This document shows, one piece after another, positions 39,646-48,807 of a stretch of DNA of 64,000 nt. The DNA is taken from positions 62,001 through 126,000 of IMG/VR virus record IMGVR_UViG_3300027972_000007; one strand, given 5' to 3'. Source of the DNA: a virus. The notes under the pieces were generated by a model. The model was not told the origin of the DNA, did no database searches, and was given only the letters and a program-made list of their open reading frames with translations. The translations under genes and the position numbers were made by a program. The first letter of the stretch is position 1. The number at the start of each line of letters is the position of its first letter.

Positions 39646-40595
39646 TTCATTTTACCATAATAATTATCAAAAAATTGACGATCAACATTATCAAAATCAC
39701 TTGAAATAGTATTATAAACGTTATGTATAGCAAATGAATTTTTAATCCCTAACATTTTAGTTTTCTTTTCTTCTCGCAATAAATTCAATGGAACTTCATC
39801 AAACATATCAAGAAACAAATCTTTTCTTCTGAACATTTCTTCCCATAAATCAGTTTTAATAAAGAAAAATGAATTGCAAAGATATGGCATATTTATTTCA
39901 AAAAAACTATACTCTTTTTTCTCTAAAAACTTGCCACAATTATCTAATAAAAAATTATGCATTATTATTGTGGATTCCCTACTGATTCTGATAGGATGAA
40001 TTCCTTTAAAATATTTTCTTGCACAATTTAATTCTTCGACGCCCTTATAAAAATTATCTTGATTCCATATATTAGTTTCAGTTGTATATTTATTTAATGG
40101 CGAATAATTAACTCCCCAATGATTAGCTAAAAATTTTGTTTTAAGAAAAGAGTCGAATATTTCTTTTTTATACTTTTCATCAAAATGATCTTCGATAAAA
40201 TAATCAATAGTTGGTATACCAGTAGATAAACTTGGGGCAATTAAAAAATTATCTTCATTATCTAAAACATTAATATTCTCAATAATATAATCCCATAAAT
40301 AATTATTAAGAAAAATATCTTCGTCTAATTTACAGGAATATTCACATTCGTGATTACAAAAATTGGCATACTTTTTTTGATAATTAAATCCATAAGGATA
40401 GAACAACAATTCAACTATAATACCATTTTCTTTTAATTTATCCATATTAGATTTTAAAACTGTATCATTTTTTTCTAAATGACAACGAAACAATATTTCT
40501 TTTTTGTTTTCTTCTTTAATTTTAATTAAAAAATCAACTAAAAAAGAACTATAGTGATAACGGCGATATGGAAGATAGTTTATACAGATTTTCAT
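39642..40595 (-). CDS. Putative glycosyltransferase
   Basis: 317 residues. YRRYHYSSFLVDFLIKIK start, CEYSCKLDEDIFLNNYLWDYI contains a DxD-like LDEDIF motif, and WDYIIENINVLDNEDNFLIAP follows. The rest holds many aromatics. GT-A-like by pattern and context; donor unknown. Confidence 0.55.
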   Translation of the reverse strand: MKICINYLPYRRYHYSSFLVDFLIKIKEENKKEILFRCHLEKNDTVLKSNMDKLKENGIIVELLFYPYGFNYQKKYANFCNHECEYSCKLDEDIFLNNYLWDYIIENINVLDNEDNFLIAPSLSTGIPTIDYFIEDHFDEKYKKEIFDSFLKTKFLANHWGVNYSPLNKYTTETNIWNQDNFYKGVEELNCARKYFKGIHPIRISRESTIIMHNFLLDNCGKFLEKKEYSFFEINMPYLCNSFFFIKTDLWEEMFRRKDLFLDMFDEVPLNLLREEKKTKMLGIKNSFAIHNVYNTISSDFDNVDRQFFDNYYGKMK

Positions 40596-40783
40596 ATTTT
40601 TTTATTTTCCCAAGATAGTCCATAATATACAAAAAGAATTATTGCCAATATTACAATACTCCTAATTGGGTCTTCAATAGTTCTTTTAATAGTATTTGTA
40701 ATTGCTGGCGGTAACATTATAATGATAGCTAAATAAATAATACACAAAGAAATGATATTTGCTATTTTTTTAAATTTTACCAT
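40592..40783 (-). CDS. Two-helix small membrane protein
   Basis: 63 residues, GAGGTAGTAAAAAT site. Hydrophobic IISLCIIYLAIIIMLPPAI and SIVILAIILFVYYGL. Overlaps neighbouring starts. Membrane role unknown. Confidence 0.55.
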   Translation of the reverse strand: MVKFKKIANIISLCIIYLAIIIMLPPAITNTIKRTIEDPIRSIVILAIILFVYYGLSWENKKI

Positions 40784-40950
40784 ATTTTTACTACCTCAAT
40801 AAAATGATAATCTTTATTTTCAATACCTAATTTTAATGTTTCTGCTATTTTTTTCATAGTATTAATATCAGAAACACATAATTCTTTTTTTGTTTTCTTT
40901 CTTAATAATCCTCTTCCAACTTTATCAAATATTGCATATAATTTTTTCAT
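40777..40950 (-). CDS. Short basic protein
   Basis: 57 residues. Basic N-terminus (VGRGLLRKKTKKE) then a helix KKIAETLKL. Overlaps the genes on both sides by 4-7 bases. Function unknown. Confidence 0.5.
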   Translation of the reverse strand: MKKLYAIFDKVGRGLLRKKTKKELCVSDINTMKKIAETLKLGIENKDYHFIEVVKIW

Positions 40951-41144
40951 AAACCAGTTTCTTCTTCTATTATTTTTCTTGCAAGTATTAACCCTCGATA
41001 ATAATTTTTATAGATGTTAATTCTACTAGATTCTTCAATACAATTATCTATTCTTTCAATAATATTTTTTAAATAATTCGAAATTTTTGGTGGAAGATTT
41101 GGTCTTTCTTCTTTTATATTTTCTGGCTTTATTTTATTTTCCAT
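40947..41144 (-). CDS. Short helical protein
   Basis: 65 residues, GAGGAAATA site. Charged N-terminus, helices YLKNIIERIDNCIEES and RGLILARKIIEEE. No motif. Starts at the last base of the RNA ligase stop codon. Confidence 0.5.
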   Translation of the reverse strand: MENKIKPENIKEERPNLPPKISNYLKNIIERIDNCIEESSRINIYKNYYRGLILARKIIEEETGL

Positions 41145-41734
41145 TATTTCCTCATTCCTTTATGTTCTTCGTCTTTTTCTAAAGTTTTTTTCAGACCAAA
41201 GTTACCTTGAATATGAAAACAAACAACTCCTTCTGGACGCATAAACCCCGGAGATGCTTGACTTCCATTTTTCCTTAAAAATTCTATACTATCTTCTATT
41301 GCTTGAGTAGTAAAAATCCCTTTATACAAAACTGGAACCAAACTGCAACATTCAGGTAATCTTTCTTGATATTTCTCAATTCTTGGATCGACAGTTTCTA
41401 TTCTTTGAGGTTCCTGATTATGCAAACACCATCTTATTGTATTAAATAATGAAAACCTTTTTTCTTCTAAATTATATTTTCTTTGTATGCCTTGTCCCCA
41501 CCATTCCCCATAATGTTTTCCGACCCCAAGTTTCAATAATTCTTCTTTATTTGTATAAGCCCATTTGGCAAACCCATAATTATCGTCTTCGGAAGTGACC
41601 CATCTTTGCCTCGAACCAACTAAAAATCTCCCATCATCAGTAATACATATTTGACCATTAGTTCCATCAATTTTTTCAGTAATAACACACGGTCTCGATA
41701 CTCTATATATTTTTGGAAATTCTACAAAATCCAT
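41144..41734 (-). CDS. RNA ligase (Rnl2/KxDG family)
   Basis: 196 residues from the ATG at 41734. The adenylated Lys lies in TEKIDGTNGQI near residue 20. GSRQRWVTSEDDNYGF, GEWWGQGIQRKY, LFNTIRW and EGVVCFH give the later nucleotidyltransferase motifs III-IV of RNA-ligase-family proteins. It lacks the C-terminal domain of T4 Rnl2, so it is a minimal enzyme that may repair tRNAs cleaved by host defences. Confidence 0.82.
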   Translation of the reverse strand: MDFVEFPKIYRVSRPCVITEKIDGTNGQICITDDGRFLVGSRQRWVTSEDDNYGFAKWAYTNKEELLKLGVGKHYGEWWGQGIQRKYNLEEKRFSLFNTIRWCLHNQEPQRIETVDPRIEKYQERLPECCSLVPVLYKGIFTTQAIEDSIEFLRKNGSQASPGFMRPEGVVCFHIQGNFGLKKTLEKDEEHKGMRK

Positions 41735-41747
41735 AATTATTCTCACT

Positions 41748-42803
41748 CTATAAAAAATTAATATCCATTTCATCTTTTGGATTTTTAATAAAATCTAAAA
41801 ATTTATTAATTTCACATAATTTACAACATACCTGGCAATACTTAAAATAATTTAATTTTCTAACAAAATCAATAGATTTCTTTCTTTTTATTGATTTCCA
41901 TATTTCTTCTAAACTATTTTCGTATATATTACCAAAAGTGAAATTTTCATTATTTGGATGATACATACACACTTTAACGTCTCCGTTAGCATTTAAAATA
42001 GGTTCAAAAAAGTGACCGTCACACACTTTAAATGGAAATAAATTCTTTTCTTTTAAATCTGTAAATTTATCTAAACTTAAATTGATTTTTTTATCACTTA
42101 TTTTTTTAATATAATTCCATACTTTATTATTTAAACTAATTTTTTCATTCTTAAAAAATCTTGGTAATACTGGTCTAAATTGAATATATGAACAATCATT
42201 CTTCAATAACAAAATATCTTCTATATCTTTAATGCTTGTTTTATTGCTAACATTACAATTAATTCCTAATTTTATTGGATATTTTTTTAACAATTTTATA
42301 TTTTTTAAAACTATATCGACTGCATCAATCCCTTTATATTTTTTATATTTTTTCTTATCAATAAAATCTAATGATATTCTAACCCATTTAAAATTATTTC
42401 CAATAATTGGTATTAATCTCTCATTAAAAACTCCATTAGTCATTAATCCAATTTCTAATCCAACATCAATACAATGTTCAACTATTTTTTCAAAATAATG
42501 ATGTAAAGTTGGTTCGCCTCCACCAGAAAATGTAACTGCTTTTCCACCCAATATTTTAAATTCAGTTAAAAATTTTAATAGTTCTCTAATTTTTAATTCT
42601 TGTATATTATTATTTCTATTTTCAGAAATACACCACGAACATTTTAAATTACATCTATCAGTTAGATTCAACTCCATAAAAATTGGAAATGTATCACCGG
42701 ATAAAATATATTGGGAAACTCTGTCTGAATGAAATAACATTTTTGCCTGTGAAGCAAAAGGATTATTCCCAAATTCTAAATATGTATTAAAATTACTTTT
42801 CAT
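41748..42803 (-). CDS. Radical SAM/SPASM protein
   Basis: 351 residues. The radical SAM CxxxCxxC site is DRCNLKCSWC at about residue 50, with SGGGEPTLHHY following. The C-terminal part carries CDGHFFEPILNANGDVKVCMYHPN, ENSLEEIWKS and CQVCCKLCEIN, the SPASM auxiliary FeS-cluster cysteines. Such enzymes modify peptides, sugars or carrier-bound substrates. It lies 9 bases from an acyl-carrier-like gene, suggesting a carrier-bound substrate. Confidence 0.9.
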   Translation of the reverse strand: MKSNFNTYLEFGNNPFASQAKMLFHSDRVSQYILSGDTFPIFMELNLTDRCNLKCSWCISENRNNNIQELKIRELLKFLTEFKILGGKAVTFSGGGEPTLHHYFEKIVEHCIDVGLEIGLMTNGVFNERLIPIIGNNFKWVRISLDFIDKKKYKKYKGIDAVDIVLKNIKLLKKYPIKLGINCNVSNKTSIKDIEDILLLKNDCSYIQFRPVLPRFFKNEKISLNNKVWNYIKKISDKKINLSLDKFTDLKEKNLFPFKVCDGHFFEPILNANGDVKVCMYHPNNENFTFGNIYENSLEEIWKSIKRKKSIDFVRKLNYFKYCQVCCKLCEINKFLDFIKNPKDEMDINFL

Positions 42804-42812
42804 TAAAAAATT

Positions 42813-43055
42813 TCATTCACCAATTTTATATTTTTTAACTAAATCTATTAAATCTTTTACTGTTTCTATTGCATTTAAACTAAAAATATCTTCAGCTAAT
42901 TTAATATTATATTGATACTCTAAATCTGAAATAAAATCTCTTTGTGCATAAGAATCAAAACTCAAAATATTTAAATACATATTTTCCTTTATTTCTTTTA
43001 CTTCTTTATAAAGAACTTCAGCCAATATACCCTTTACTATTTTGGAAATATTCAT
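42813..43055 (-). CDS. Acyl carrier protein-like
   Basis: 80 residues from the ATG at 43055 with AAAGGTAAT upstream. The helix-2 motif LSFDSYAQRDFISDLEYQYNI places a Ser in the DSx position that normally receives phosphopantetheine (canonical DSL reads DSY here), followed by IKLAEDIF and ETVKDLIDLVKKY, the ACP C-terminal pattern. It would carry an acyl or other thioester; partner enzymes in the window are the radical SAM protein and sugar enzymes. No ACP synthase seen. Confidence 0.7.
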   Translation of the reverse strand: MNISKIVKGILAEVLYKEVKEIKENMYLNILSFDSYAQRDFISDLEYQYNIKLAEDIFSLNAIETVKDLIDLVKKYKIGE

Positions 43056-43066
43056 ATTACCTTTCA

Positions 43067-43336
43067 TTATTTTATTTTTTGTTTCTGAAGCAAATCAATC
43101 ATTTCATTATATTTTTTTATAACATATTCTTTTAATGGTTCATAATCGTCTTTATCTTCAAGAAATTCTCTTTCTTCGTTTTCTGAACTCCAAATAATAT
43201 TATCTAAAAATTTTATAAGACAACAAAAACCATTAGAACAAAATTCTAATGTATTTTCTTTTAGTTCATCTTCTAGTATCGACCAATTTAATTCAGCAAC
43301 AATTTCTAAACATTCTAATTCTTGTTTGAAATTCAT
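43067..43336 (-). CDS. Hypothetical acidic protein
   Basis: 89 residues, AAAGGTAATTATT site. Acidic and helical with CSNGFCCLIKFLDNIIW and EDKDDYEPLKEYVIKKYNEMIDLL. No recognised family. Confidence 0.5.
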   Translation of the reverse strand: MNFKQELECLEIVAELNWSILEDELKENTLEFCSNGFCCLIKFLDNIIWSSENEEREFLEDKDDYEPLKEYVIKKYNEMIDLLQKQKIK

Positions 43337-43341
43337 AATAA

Positions 43342-44286
43342 TTACCTTTCATTACATTTTTCTATTTCATATTGTCGAATAACTTTTTTAATGCCTTCAG
43401 TTATCGTTATTTTTTGCTGCCAACCAAGTTCAATTAAAGGTGAAATATCACAATAAAAATCATCAATACCAACAGCTTTATGAAAATCTGGTGATTCAAC
43501 TATTTCGACTTTACCTTTTCCTGATTCTTTCAAAATAATATCGACTAAATTTCTTAAAGAAATAGACCTGCCATAAGAAACATAATAAATTTGATCTAAT
43601 GAATTTCTACCTTTTTGTTCTATTATTTCTAATGCGCTAATCACATCATCAATATAGATATAATCCCTTTTTATTTTACCGTTATCATACAGTTTTATTG
43701 TATCATTACTAACTGCTAACCATATCATTCTATTAAATGCTGCTTTTTTATTATTAGTATTTTGTTCCCCAATTCCGAAAACATTTGATAATCTCGCAAT
43801 TTTAGTTTTTAAACCAAATACTCTTGCGTATGTATTAATAATATGTTCTGCACATAATTTAGTTGCACCATATAAACCTAATGGATTTTCTTTGATTCTA
43901 TCAGTTACTGGCAATATTTCAGGATTCCCATTAACAAAAAAAGTACTCGTAAATATTATTTCTGCTTCTGGATTATGATTTCTACATGCTTCTAATAATG
44001 CTATAGTACCAAGAATATTTGTTTTTACGTCTATATATGGTTTATCAAAAATATTATAATTATCAACCGTAGAAGCGCAATGGAATATTTTATCAATTCC
44101 TTTTATATCGCATTTTTTAATATTTCTAACATCTTTTTCTATTACATTTATTTTATCTTCAAATCCTTGCAGATTATTTTTTGGACTTTTTCGAGTAATA
44201 ATAGTTACATTATGTCCTTTATTGATATATTTTTTGGCTAAATGTGAACCTATAAAACCTTTTCCGCCAGTAATTAAAATATTCAT
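43342..44286 (-). CDS. NAD-dependent epimerase/dehydratase
   Basis: 314 residues from the ATG at 44286 (AAGGAGTGGATAAA). Rossmann motif ILITGGKGFIGSHL, catalytic STFFVNG and YGATK (YxxxK), FGIGEQNTNNK, KRDYIYIDDVISAL. Fits UDP- or CDP-sugar 4-epimerases of the GalE family. Start overlaps the fused HAD/nucleotidyltransferase stop, so both act on one sugar nucleotide. Confidence 0.85.
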   Translation of the reverse strand: MNILITGGKGFIGSHLAKKYINKGHNVTIITRKSPKNNLQGFEDKINVIEKDVRNIKKCDIKGIDKIFHCASTVDNYNIFDKPYIDVKTNILGTIALLEACRNHNPEAEIIFTSTFFVNGNPEILPVTDRIKENPLGLYGATKLCAEHIINTYARVFGLKTKIARLSNVFGIGEQNTNNKKAAFNRMIWLAVSNDTIKLYDNGKIKRDYIYIDDVISALEIIEQKGRNSLDQIYYVSYGRSISLRNLVDIILKESGKGKVEIVESPDFHKAVGIDDFYCDISPLIELGWQQKITITEGIKKVIRQYEIEKCNER

Positions 44287-45662
44287 TTTATCCACTCCTT
44301 CCCAACTTTCAAAAACGATTGTAAATCTTCCGGAGTACCTAATCCAAACATTTTTTCTACTGAATAGATTTTAATTTTCTTTCCATCTTTTATCGCTTGA
44401 TTAAAAACTGGACAAACATAATATTCATTATTAACTCTAATATTTTCTTTAATCATTTCTTCTGCATATTTTACATAATCTTTTCCTCTACTCCAATAAT
44501 AAATACCAACTGTTGCATTATCACTTATTGGTTTTTTCTCTGCAACTTCACTAACTATTCCATTTTCATCAGCTTTAGCATAAGACCATTTTGGATGAAC
44601 ATTTTTGAATGTTAAAATTCCGCCATCTACTCTATTTTCTATCATATTATACATAAAATCGCTACTATCCCAAACAATAAATTGATCTGAATTAGCAACA
44701 ATTAAACTTTCATCATTATCAATATATTCTTTAGCTAATAACGTCGTACATGCAGCTCCTTCAGTAGTATCTTTAACTGTGATTATCTTACAGTTTGGGG
44801 CTAATATATTTAATAAATAATTCAAATTATATTTATTATAGTGTTCTTCTTTCACAATAAAGATATAATTGGCGTCAATATCTAAATTATCGACGACAAC
44901 TTGTATCATTGGTTTACCTAAAACGTCTATCAATGGTTTTGGAAAAGTATAATTGGCATCGATAAACCGTTTCCCATCTCCTGCCATTGGTATTAAAATA
45001 TTCATATTATCACCTTTCCATTTTTTTCTATTTTTCAAATTTTCTAACTTATTTATAAATCCAATTATATTTTTTCTATTAGTTTCTTCAATATTTTTTA
45101 CAATAAATAAATTTGCTTTGCTTGCCATTGCAGAACTAACTCCTACTTTTGAATCTTCAATTATGACAGTTTCATCAGGCGAAACAGAACATGAAGTCAT
45201 ACATTTTAAATATATTTCACAATTTGGTTTAGGAGTTTTTACATCTTCATTACTCAAATAATCATCTATAAACTCAATTAAACCCAATTTTAATAAATAT
45301 ATTTTAGTTGTTTCACGAATAGAATTTGACGCGACCCAAATTTTTATATTTTTACTTTTTAATTCTTTAAATAATTCAATTATTTCATTGTTTGGATGAA
45401 TTAATGTTTTTATTTCATCAATAGTAAATTTTTGCTTATCATTCCAAATTTGTTGATATTTTGATTTAGGTAATTTTTTTGTTTTTGATAATATTTGCAA
45501 CTTTTTATTTGTTGGTAATCCGTCAAAAATAGAAAGATGTTCAGCATAAGAAATTACATATTTTTTATTAACTTTTTCTAATGCTTTGTTTAAAGCATTA
45601 AAATGAGCTTCTTTGCTCTTAACCAACACGCCGTCTAAATCAAAAATTATCAATTTTATCAT
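44283..45662 (-). CDS. Fusion: HAD phosphatase + sugar nucleotidyltransferase
   Basis: 459 residues. N-terminal HAD domain (1-210): IFDLDGVLVKS, VASNS, KTPKPNCEIY, VIIEDSKVGVSSA. C-terminal nucleotidyltransferase (220-459): ILIPMAGDGKRFIDANYTFPKPLIDVLGKPMIQVVVDNL with the GxGxR-like and PKP motifs, and IVANSDQFI. One chain could dephosphorylate and activate the same sugar. Such fusions occur in surface-polysaccharide gene sets. Bifunctional by sequence. Confidence 0.88.
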   Translation of the reverse strand: MIKLIIFDLDGVLVKSKEAHFNALNKALEKVNKKYVISYAEHLSIFDGLPTNKKLQILSKTKKLPKSKYQQIWNDKQKFTIDEIKTLIHPNNEIIELFKELKSKNIKIWVASNSIRETTKIYLLKLGLIEFIDDYLSNEDVKTPKPNCEIYLKCMTSCSVSPDETVIIEDSKVGVSSAMASKANLFIVKNIEETNRKNIIGFINKLENLKNRKKWKGDNMNILIPMAGDGKRFIDANYTFPKPLIDVLGKPMIQVVVDNLDIDANYIFIVKEEHYNKYNLNYLLNILAPNCKIITVKDTTEGAACTTLLAKEYIDNDESLIVANSDQFIVWDSSDFMYNMIENRVDGGILTFKNVHPKWSYAKADENGIVSEVAEKKPISDNATVGIYYWSRGKDYVKYAEEMIKENIRVNNEYYVCPVFNQAIKDGKKIKIYSVEKMFGLGTPEDLQSFLKVGKEWIK

Positions 45663-45663
45663 G

Positions 45664-45942
<279 letters not shown>

Positions 45943-46335
45943 TTATTTTATTTTTAATAAAATGTCGCATTTATTGAGAGGCCAAATTTCTTTACAAACA
46001 TTTGAAAGTCCTGTTTCGCAATTTGTTCCATCTATCCAAACTTCATAACTTTTTCCTGTATCTTCATCTATTTCAGGTAAATTTTTTACATATTCCTTTA
46101 ACTGTTTTATGGTTAATCCATTTTCATTAACTAATTTTTCATGTTTTTTGATAATAGAAACATTTTTTAAAATTGTAAAAAATTTCTGACCAAGAAAATC
46201 AACTTTTGTTACTGTTTTTAAATCGTCTCCAAAATTTCTTAAAACAAAATGTTCAAATTCATTTTCTGGGTATATTTCTATCGAATTTTCTACAAATAAT
46301 TTATTTAATTCGCCGTTATGAAATGTAACTTTCAT
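45943..46335 (-). CDS. Hypothetical protein
   Basis: 130 residues, AAAGGAATGATAC site. Beta/alpha: VTKVDFLGQKFFTILKNV, LTIKQLKEYVKNLPEIDE, SYEVWIDGTNCETGLSNVC. No recognised family. Confidence 0.5.
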   Translation of the reverse strand: MKVTFHNGELNKLFVENSIEIYPENEFEHFVLRNFGDDLKTVTKVDFLGQKFFTILKNVSIIKKHEKLVNENGLTIKQLKEYVKNLPEIDEDTGKSYEVWIDGTNCETGLSNVCKEIWPLNKCDILLKIK

Positions 46336-46347
46336 GTATCATTCCTT

Positions 46348-46971
46348 TCATAAACAATATTTCTTAACTAAATATAAAAATTTATCTGGCAATTTTTTAT
46401 AACTTTTTTGAAATACTTCAGGCATTTCTCTAACAATTTCTTTTACTTCATATGGAGCTTTTTTATACCATTTTCTTAACTCTCTAACTGAAGAAATAAA
46501 ATATAGATATGCATTCATTTCTTGTATTTCTTTATTTATTTTAAATGGCAAATTATATTTTTTTATTAAATCAATTACTCTTTTCTCGCAATCCAATTCC
46601 AATAATATATCTGTATCGATCATTAAATCAATTTCTTTTTTAGTAAAATTCTTTCCAGCGAGCCAATCATCACTATTATATTGTCTCGAAATTTTATCAT
46701 AATACTTCCAAATTTTATTCTTTTCTTTCCATTGCAAAAAATGACAATATTCATGAATAAAATTTTTATACCACCGTAATACTGGTTTTCTAGTTCCTAT
46801 AGTTAGAGTTTTTGCGTCGTCATCCCAACAAGCACTAGATTTTATACCGTTTTCGACAATAATTTTTTCTTTATTTTCAAAAATAACTTTACAATTATTT
46901 GTTAAAATATCAATTAAAATATGGCCTAAAAAGAATTTTTTATAAAAAGCGTCGAGGGATTTATTTTTCAT
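46348..46971 (-). CDS. Putative zinc metallopeptidase (HExxH)
   Basis: 207 residues. NFIHEYCHFLQW contains HEYCH (HExxH) and a downstream LLELDCEKRVID supplies a third ligand candidate Glu. Family resembles the phage/plasmid ImmA-like or DUF-type short metallopeptidases. Substrate unknown; could cleave a host regulator. Confidence 0.6.
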   Translation of the reverse strand: MKNKSLDAFYKKFFLGHILIDILTNNCKVIFENKEKIIVENGIKSSACWDDDAKTLTIGTRKPVLRWYKNFIHEYCHFLQWKEKNKIWKYYDKISRQYNSDDWLAGKNFTKKEIDLMIDTDILLELDCEKRVIDLIKKYNLPFKINKEIQEMNAYLYFISSVRELRKWYKKAPYEVKEIVREMPEVFQKSYKKLPDKFLYLVKKYCL

Positions 46972-46973
46972 AA

Positions 46974-47819
46974 TTAATAATTTTCAAATAAATAATCTAC
47001 TTCAAAATGACATGAATTAACATCTAAATTATACAGATTCTTCGTACTAATTACAAAATTATTTATAAACTTTTCGTTTAATGACTTTAATGAATAATCT
47101 TCTTTATTCCCACATACATTTTTAAAAACTGTTTGCGTTAAATTATTTGGTATTGATAGTGTTTTTGCTTTTTCAAAAAACAATATTTTTTCATTAAAAT
47201 TCCATTTTAACTGATGCATACCTGATTCTAATGTATTTGGATTATTAAAAGATATTCTTTTTAAAATATTTTTCAATAAAATTGTTGTATAAATATGAGT
47301 ATTAATACATGAAGGATACGACCAATCTGAATATTCAATTTTGCTATCTATTAAATATTGTTTCCAATTCCACGAATATGCCTGTTGATTACTATTAATT
47401 GAATGATATGTTTCAAAATATCTTGGAGGATCTGAATGTGTTTTGGAAGGGTATGAATAATTTAATGTTGGATGCATTCTTAATGATATACAATGTAATT
47501 TATCAAATTTTAAAAAATCTAAAAAACCAGAAATAGGAAAATTGCGTATAATAACTTCATCATCTACTAAAATGAGTGAATATTGTTCTTTAATATTATT
47601 TACATAATTTCTAAAATCATTAACAAAATTATTTTCGTTAATCCAATTTAAATTTGGATATTTAGATATAATTTTATCATAACCAATTTTAAAATAATTA
47701 TCAGAATATTTATATAAAATTCCTATATTTTTTAATTCTGTAAAATTATCATAAATTGATCTCAGCAATAAATCGAGCTGGCATGCACGATCTTTAGAAA
47801 AAATTAAACAATTTAACAT
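46974..47819 (-). CDS. Putative glycosyltransferase, GT2-like
   Basis: 281 residues, AAAGGTAAAAAATA site. CLIFSKDRACQLDLLLRSIYDNF is the typical GT2 start and ILVDDEVIIRNFP gives the DxD-type VDDE motif. Rest has WNWKQYL and HFEVDYLFENY. Acceptor unknown. Downstream neighbour of the GC-rich island. Confidence 0.65.
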   Translation of the reverse strand: MLNCLIFSKDRACQLDLLLRSIYDNFTELKNIGILYKYSDNYFKIGYDKIISKYPNLNWINENNFVNDFRNYVNNIKEQYSLILVDDEVIIRNFPISGFLDFLKFDKLHCISLRMHPTLNYSYPSKTHSDPPRYFETYHSINSNQQAYSWNWKQYLIDSKIEYSDWSYPSCINTHIYTTILLKNILKRISFNNPNTLESGMHQLKWNFNEKILFFEKAKTLSIPNNLTQTVFKNVCGNKEDYSLKSLNEKFINNFVISTKNLYNLDVNSCHFEVDYLFENY

Positions 47820-47903
47820 TATTTTTTACCTTTATGATGTTGCGGTTGGAATGCCAAATAAAATACAAAATACTGACGATATAACCAACAAACAAAAACT
47901 CTA

Positions 47904-48104
47904 TCACTCGCATCTTTTGCCGTGGTAAAGCCTGCATTTGTTGCGCGATTTAGGAGGTTGCCTCCATAATTTCAGCGGTGCGGGGCTTACGGCTATATAA
48001 GGGTGGCCGGATTCATACGCCAGCACGCCTTCCCGACTTCGAGCATATAGCAACCCCTGGCAGCCGTCAACCCTAATGCTGTCTATCGCACAGCCTATAA
48101 TCAT
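47904..48104 (-). CDS. Hypothetical protein in the cassette-like island
   Basis: 66 residues, AAGAGGTTGCTTTT site, start immediately after the attC-like site at 48124. Cys at both ends; GLLYARSREGVLAYESGHPYIAVSPAPL. GC-richer than the rest of the phage. No family recognised. The 85 bases downstream hold no clear attC. Confidence 0.5.
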   Translation of the reverse strand: MIIGCAIDSIRVDGCQGLLYARSREGVLAYESGHPYIAVSPAPLKLWRQPPKSRNKCRLYHGKRCE

Positions 48105-48123
48105 AAAAGCAACCTCTTATTTC

Positions 48124-48154
48124 GCGCAACGACTGGCTATGCCTGAAGTTGCCG
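48124..48154 (-). other. attC-like recombination site 1
   Basis: In gene orientation: GGCAAC-TTC...GTC-GTTGCGC, i.e. inverted core sites AAC/GTT around a GGC-ATA-GCC mini-hairpin (48134-48142). It separates the 48137 gene end from the 47904 gene start. Same layout as sites at 49573 and 49965. Confidence 0.55.
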
Positions 48155-48448
48155 CTTTACAATATCTAACATAGCTTTCGCGCCTGCCATATACCATCGT
48201 ACTAACAGCGGATCATTATTTTTTCGCAAACCACCGGATAATTCTTCCTTATATTTGCTGAATAACGGCAATTTTAGGCATGTTTTGTTGGTGGATGGTT
48301 TATGGCATTCCTTAATGTAAGCACGAATGTACTTCCACGCTTCGGTTTGCCAACCATACAGTTTCGGTGGTAACATCGGACTATCACACACACTATCCAT
48401 AACACAACAGGCATGTTCAATATTTGTATAAATTACAGATTCATTCAT
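48137..48448 (-). CDS. Hypothetical protein (second gene of a cassette)
   Basis: 103 residues from the ATG at 48448, which overlaps the stop of the 48445 gene as ATGA and has GGAGGCACGA upstream. Cys-containing (ACCVMDSVC) then helical (YGWQTEAWKYIRAYIKEC, LVRWYMAGAKAMLDIVKR). Function unknown. Confidence 0.6.
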   Translation of the reverse strand: MNESVIYTNIEHACCVMDSVCDSPMLPPKLYGWQTEAWKYIRAYIKECHKPSTNKTCLKLPLFSKYKEELSGGLRKNNDPLLVRWYMAGAKAMLDIVKRQLQA

Positions 48449-48654
48449 TCGTGCCTCCAATGTAAAATTGCCAAAACTTTTCCGAGCGATTCTTTGGCAC
48501 ACTGAAGCATCTCACCTATAGTAATATTAGAAGCAGGCTCAAAAGCCAGTTGCTCATAATACCCACGATATGAATGCGGCGAGTTAAACCCATTTGGAAC
48601 AACAAGGTCGGCTTCCTCTTGTTCGAGACGAGAAATTAAACTTTGTAAATCCAT
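48445..48654 (-). CDS. Conserved phage protein (GFNSPHSYRGYYEQLAFEP type)
   Basis: 69 residues from the ATG at 48654 (AAAGGAACAGAAAC). The segment PHSYRGYYEQLAFEPASNITIGEML is a signature of small phage/prophage proteins of unknown function. Overlaps the next gene as ATGA, so the two form a two-gene cassette between attC-like sites. Confidence 0.7.
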   Translation of the reverse strand: MDLQSLISRLEQEEADLVVPNGFNSPHSYRGYYEQLAFEPASNITIGEMLQCAKESLGKVLAILHWRHE

Positions 48655-48707
48655 GTTTCTGTTCCTTTCTTGGCGCGGCATATAACTTAAAAAGTCAAGG
48701 CTATTGC

Positions 48708-48807
48708 GCCTAACGTTCTCAGCAACGGGTGCTGGAAACGCCTATAATAAAATCTAATCATTAATATCCTGCGTTTCTGGCATCCCTTGCTGTGTTGTGC
48801 GAAGTTT
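48708..48807 (-). other. attC-like recombination site 2 (long hairpin)
   Basis: In gene orientation it ends with GTTAGGC (48714-48708), a perfect GTTRRRY core. Two 22-base arms (48720-48741 and 48771-48792) pair almost perfectly, CAGCAA/TTGCTG outside and GAAACGC/GCGTTTC inside, with unpaired extrahelical bases and a 29-base loop, the hallmark architecture of folded attC sites. The left core reads AAACTTCGC. The gene at 48754 ends within the loop. Confidence 0.6.

Noticed and set aside
48677-48697. Promoter of the TTGACT family at the cassette island
   Set aside because: AAGTCAAGG gives TTGACTT on the minus strand, but the only TATA-like hexamer follows after 8 bases instead of 17, and the flanking palindrome is missing.
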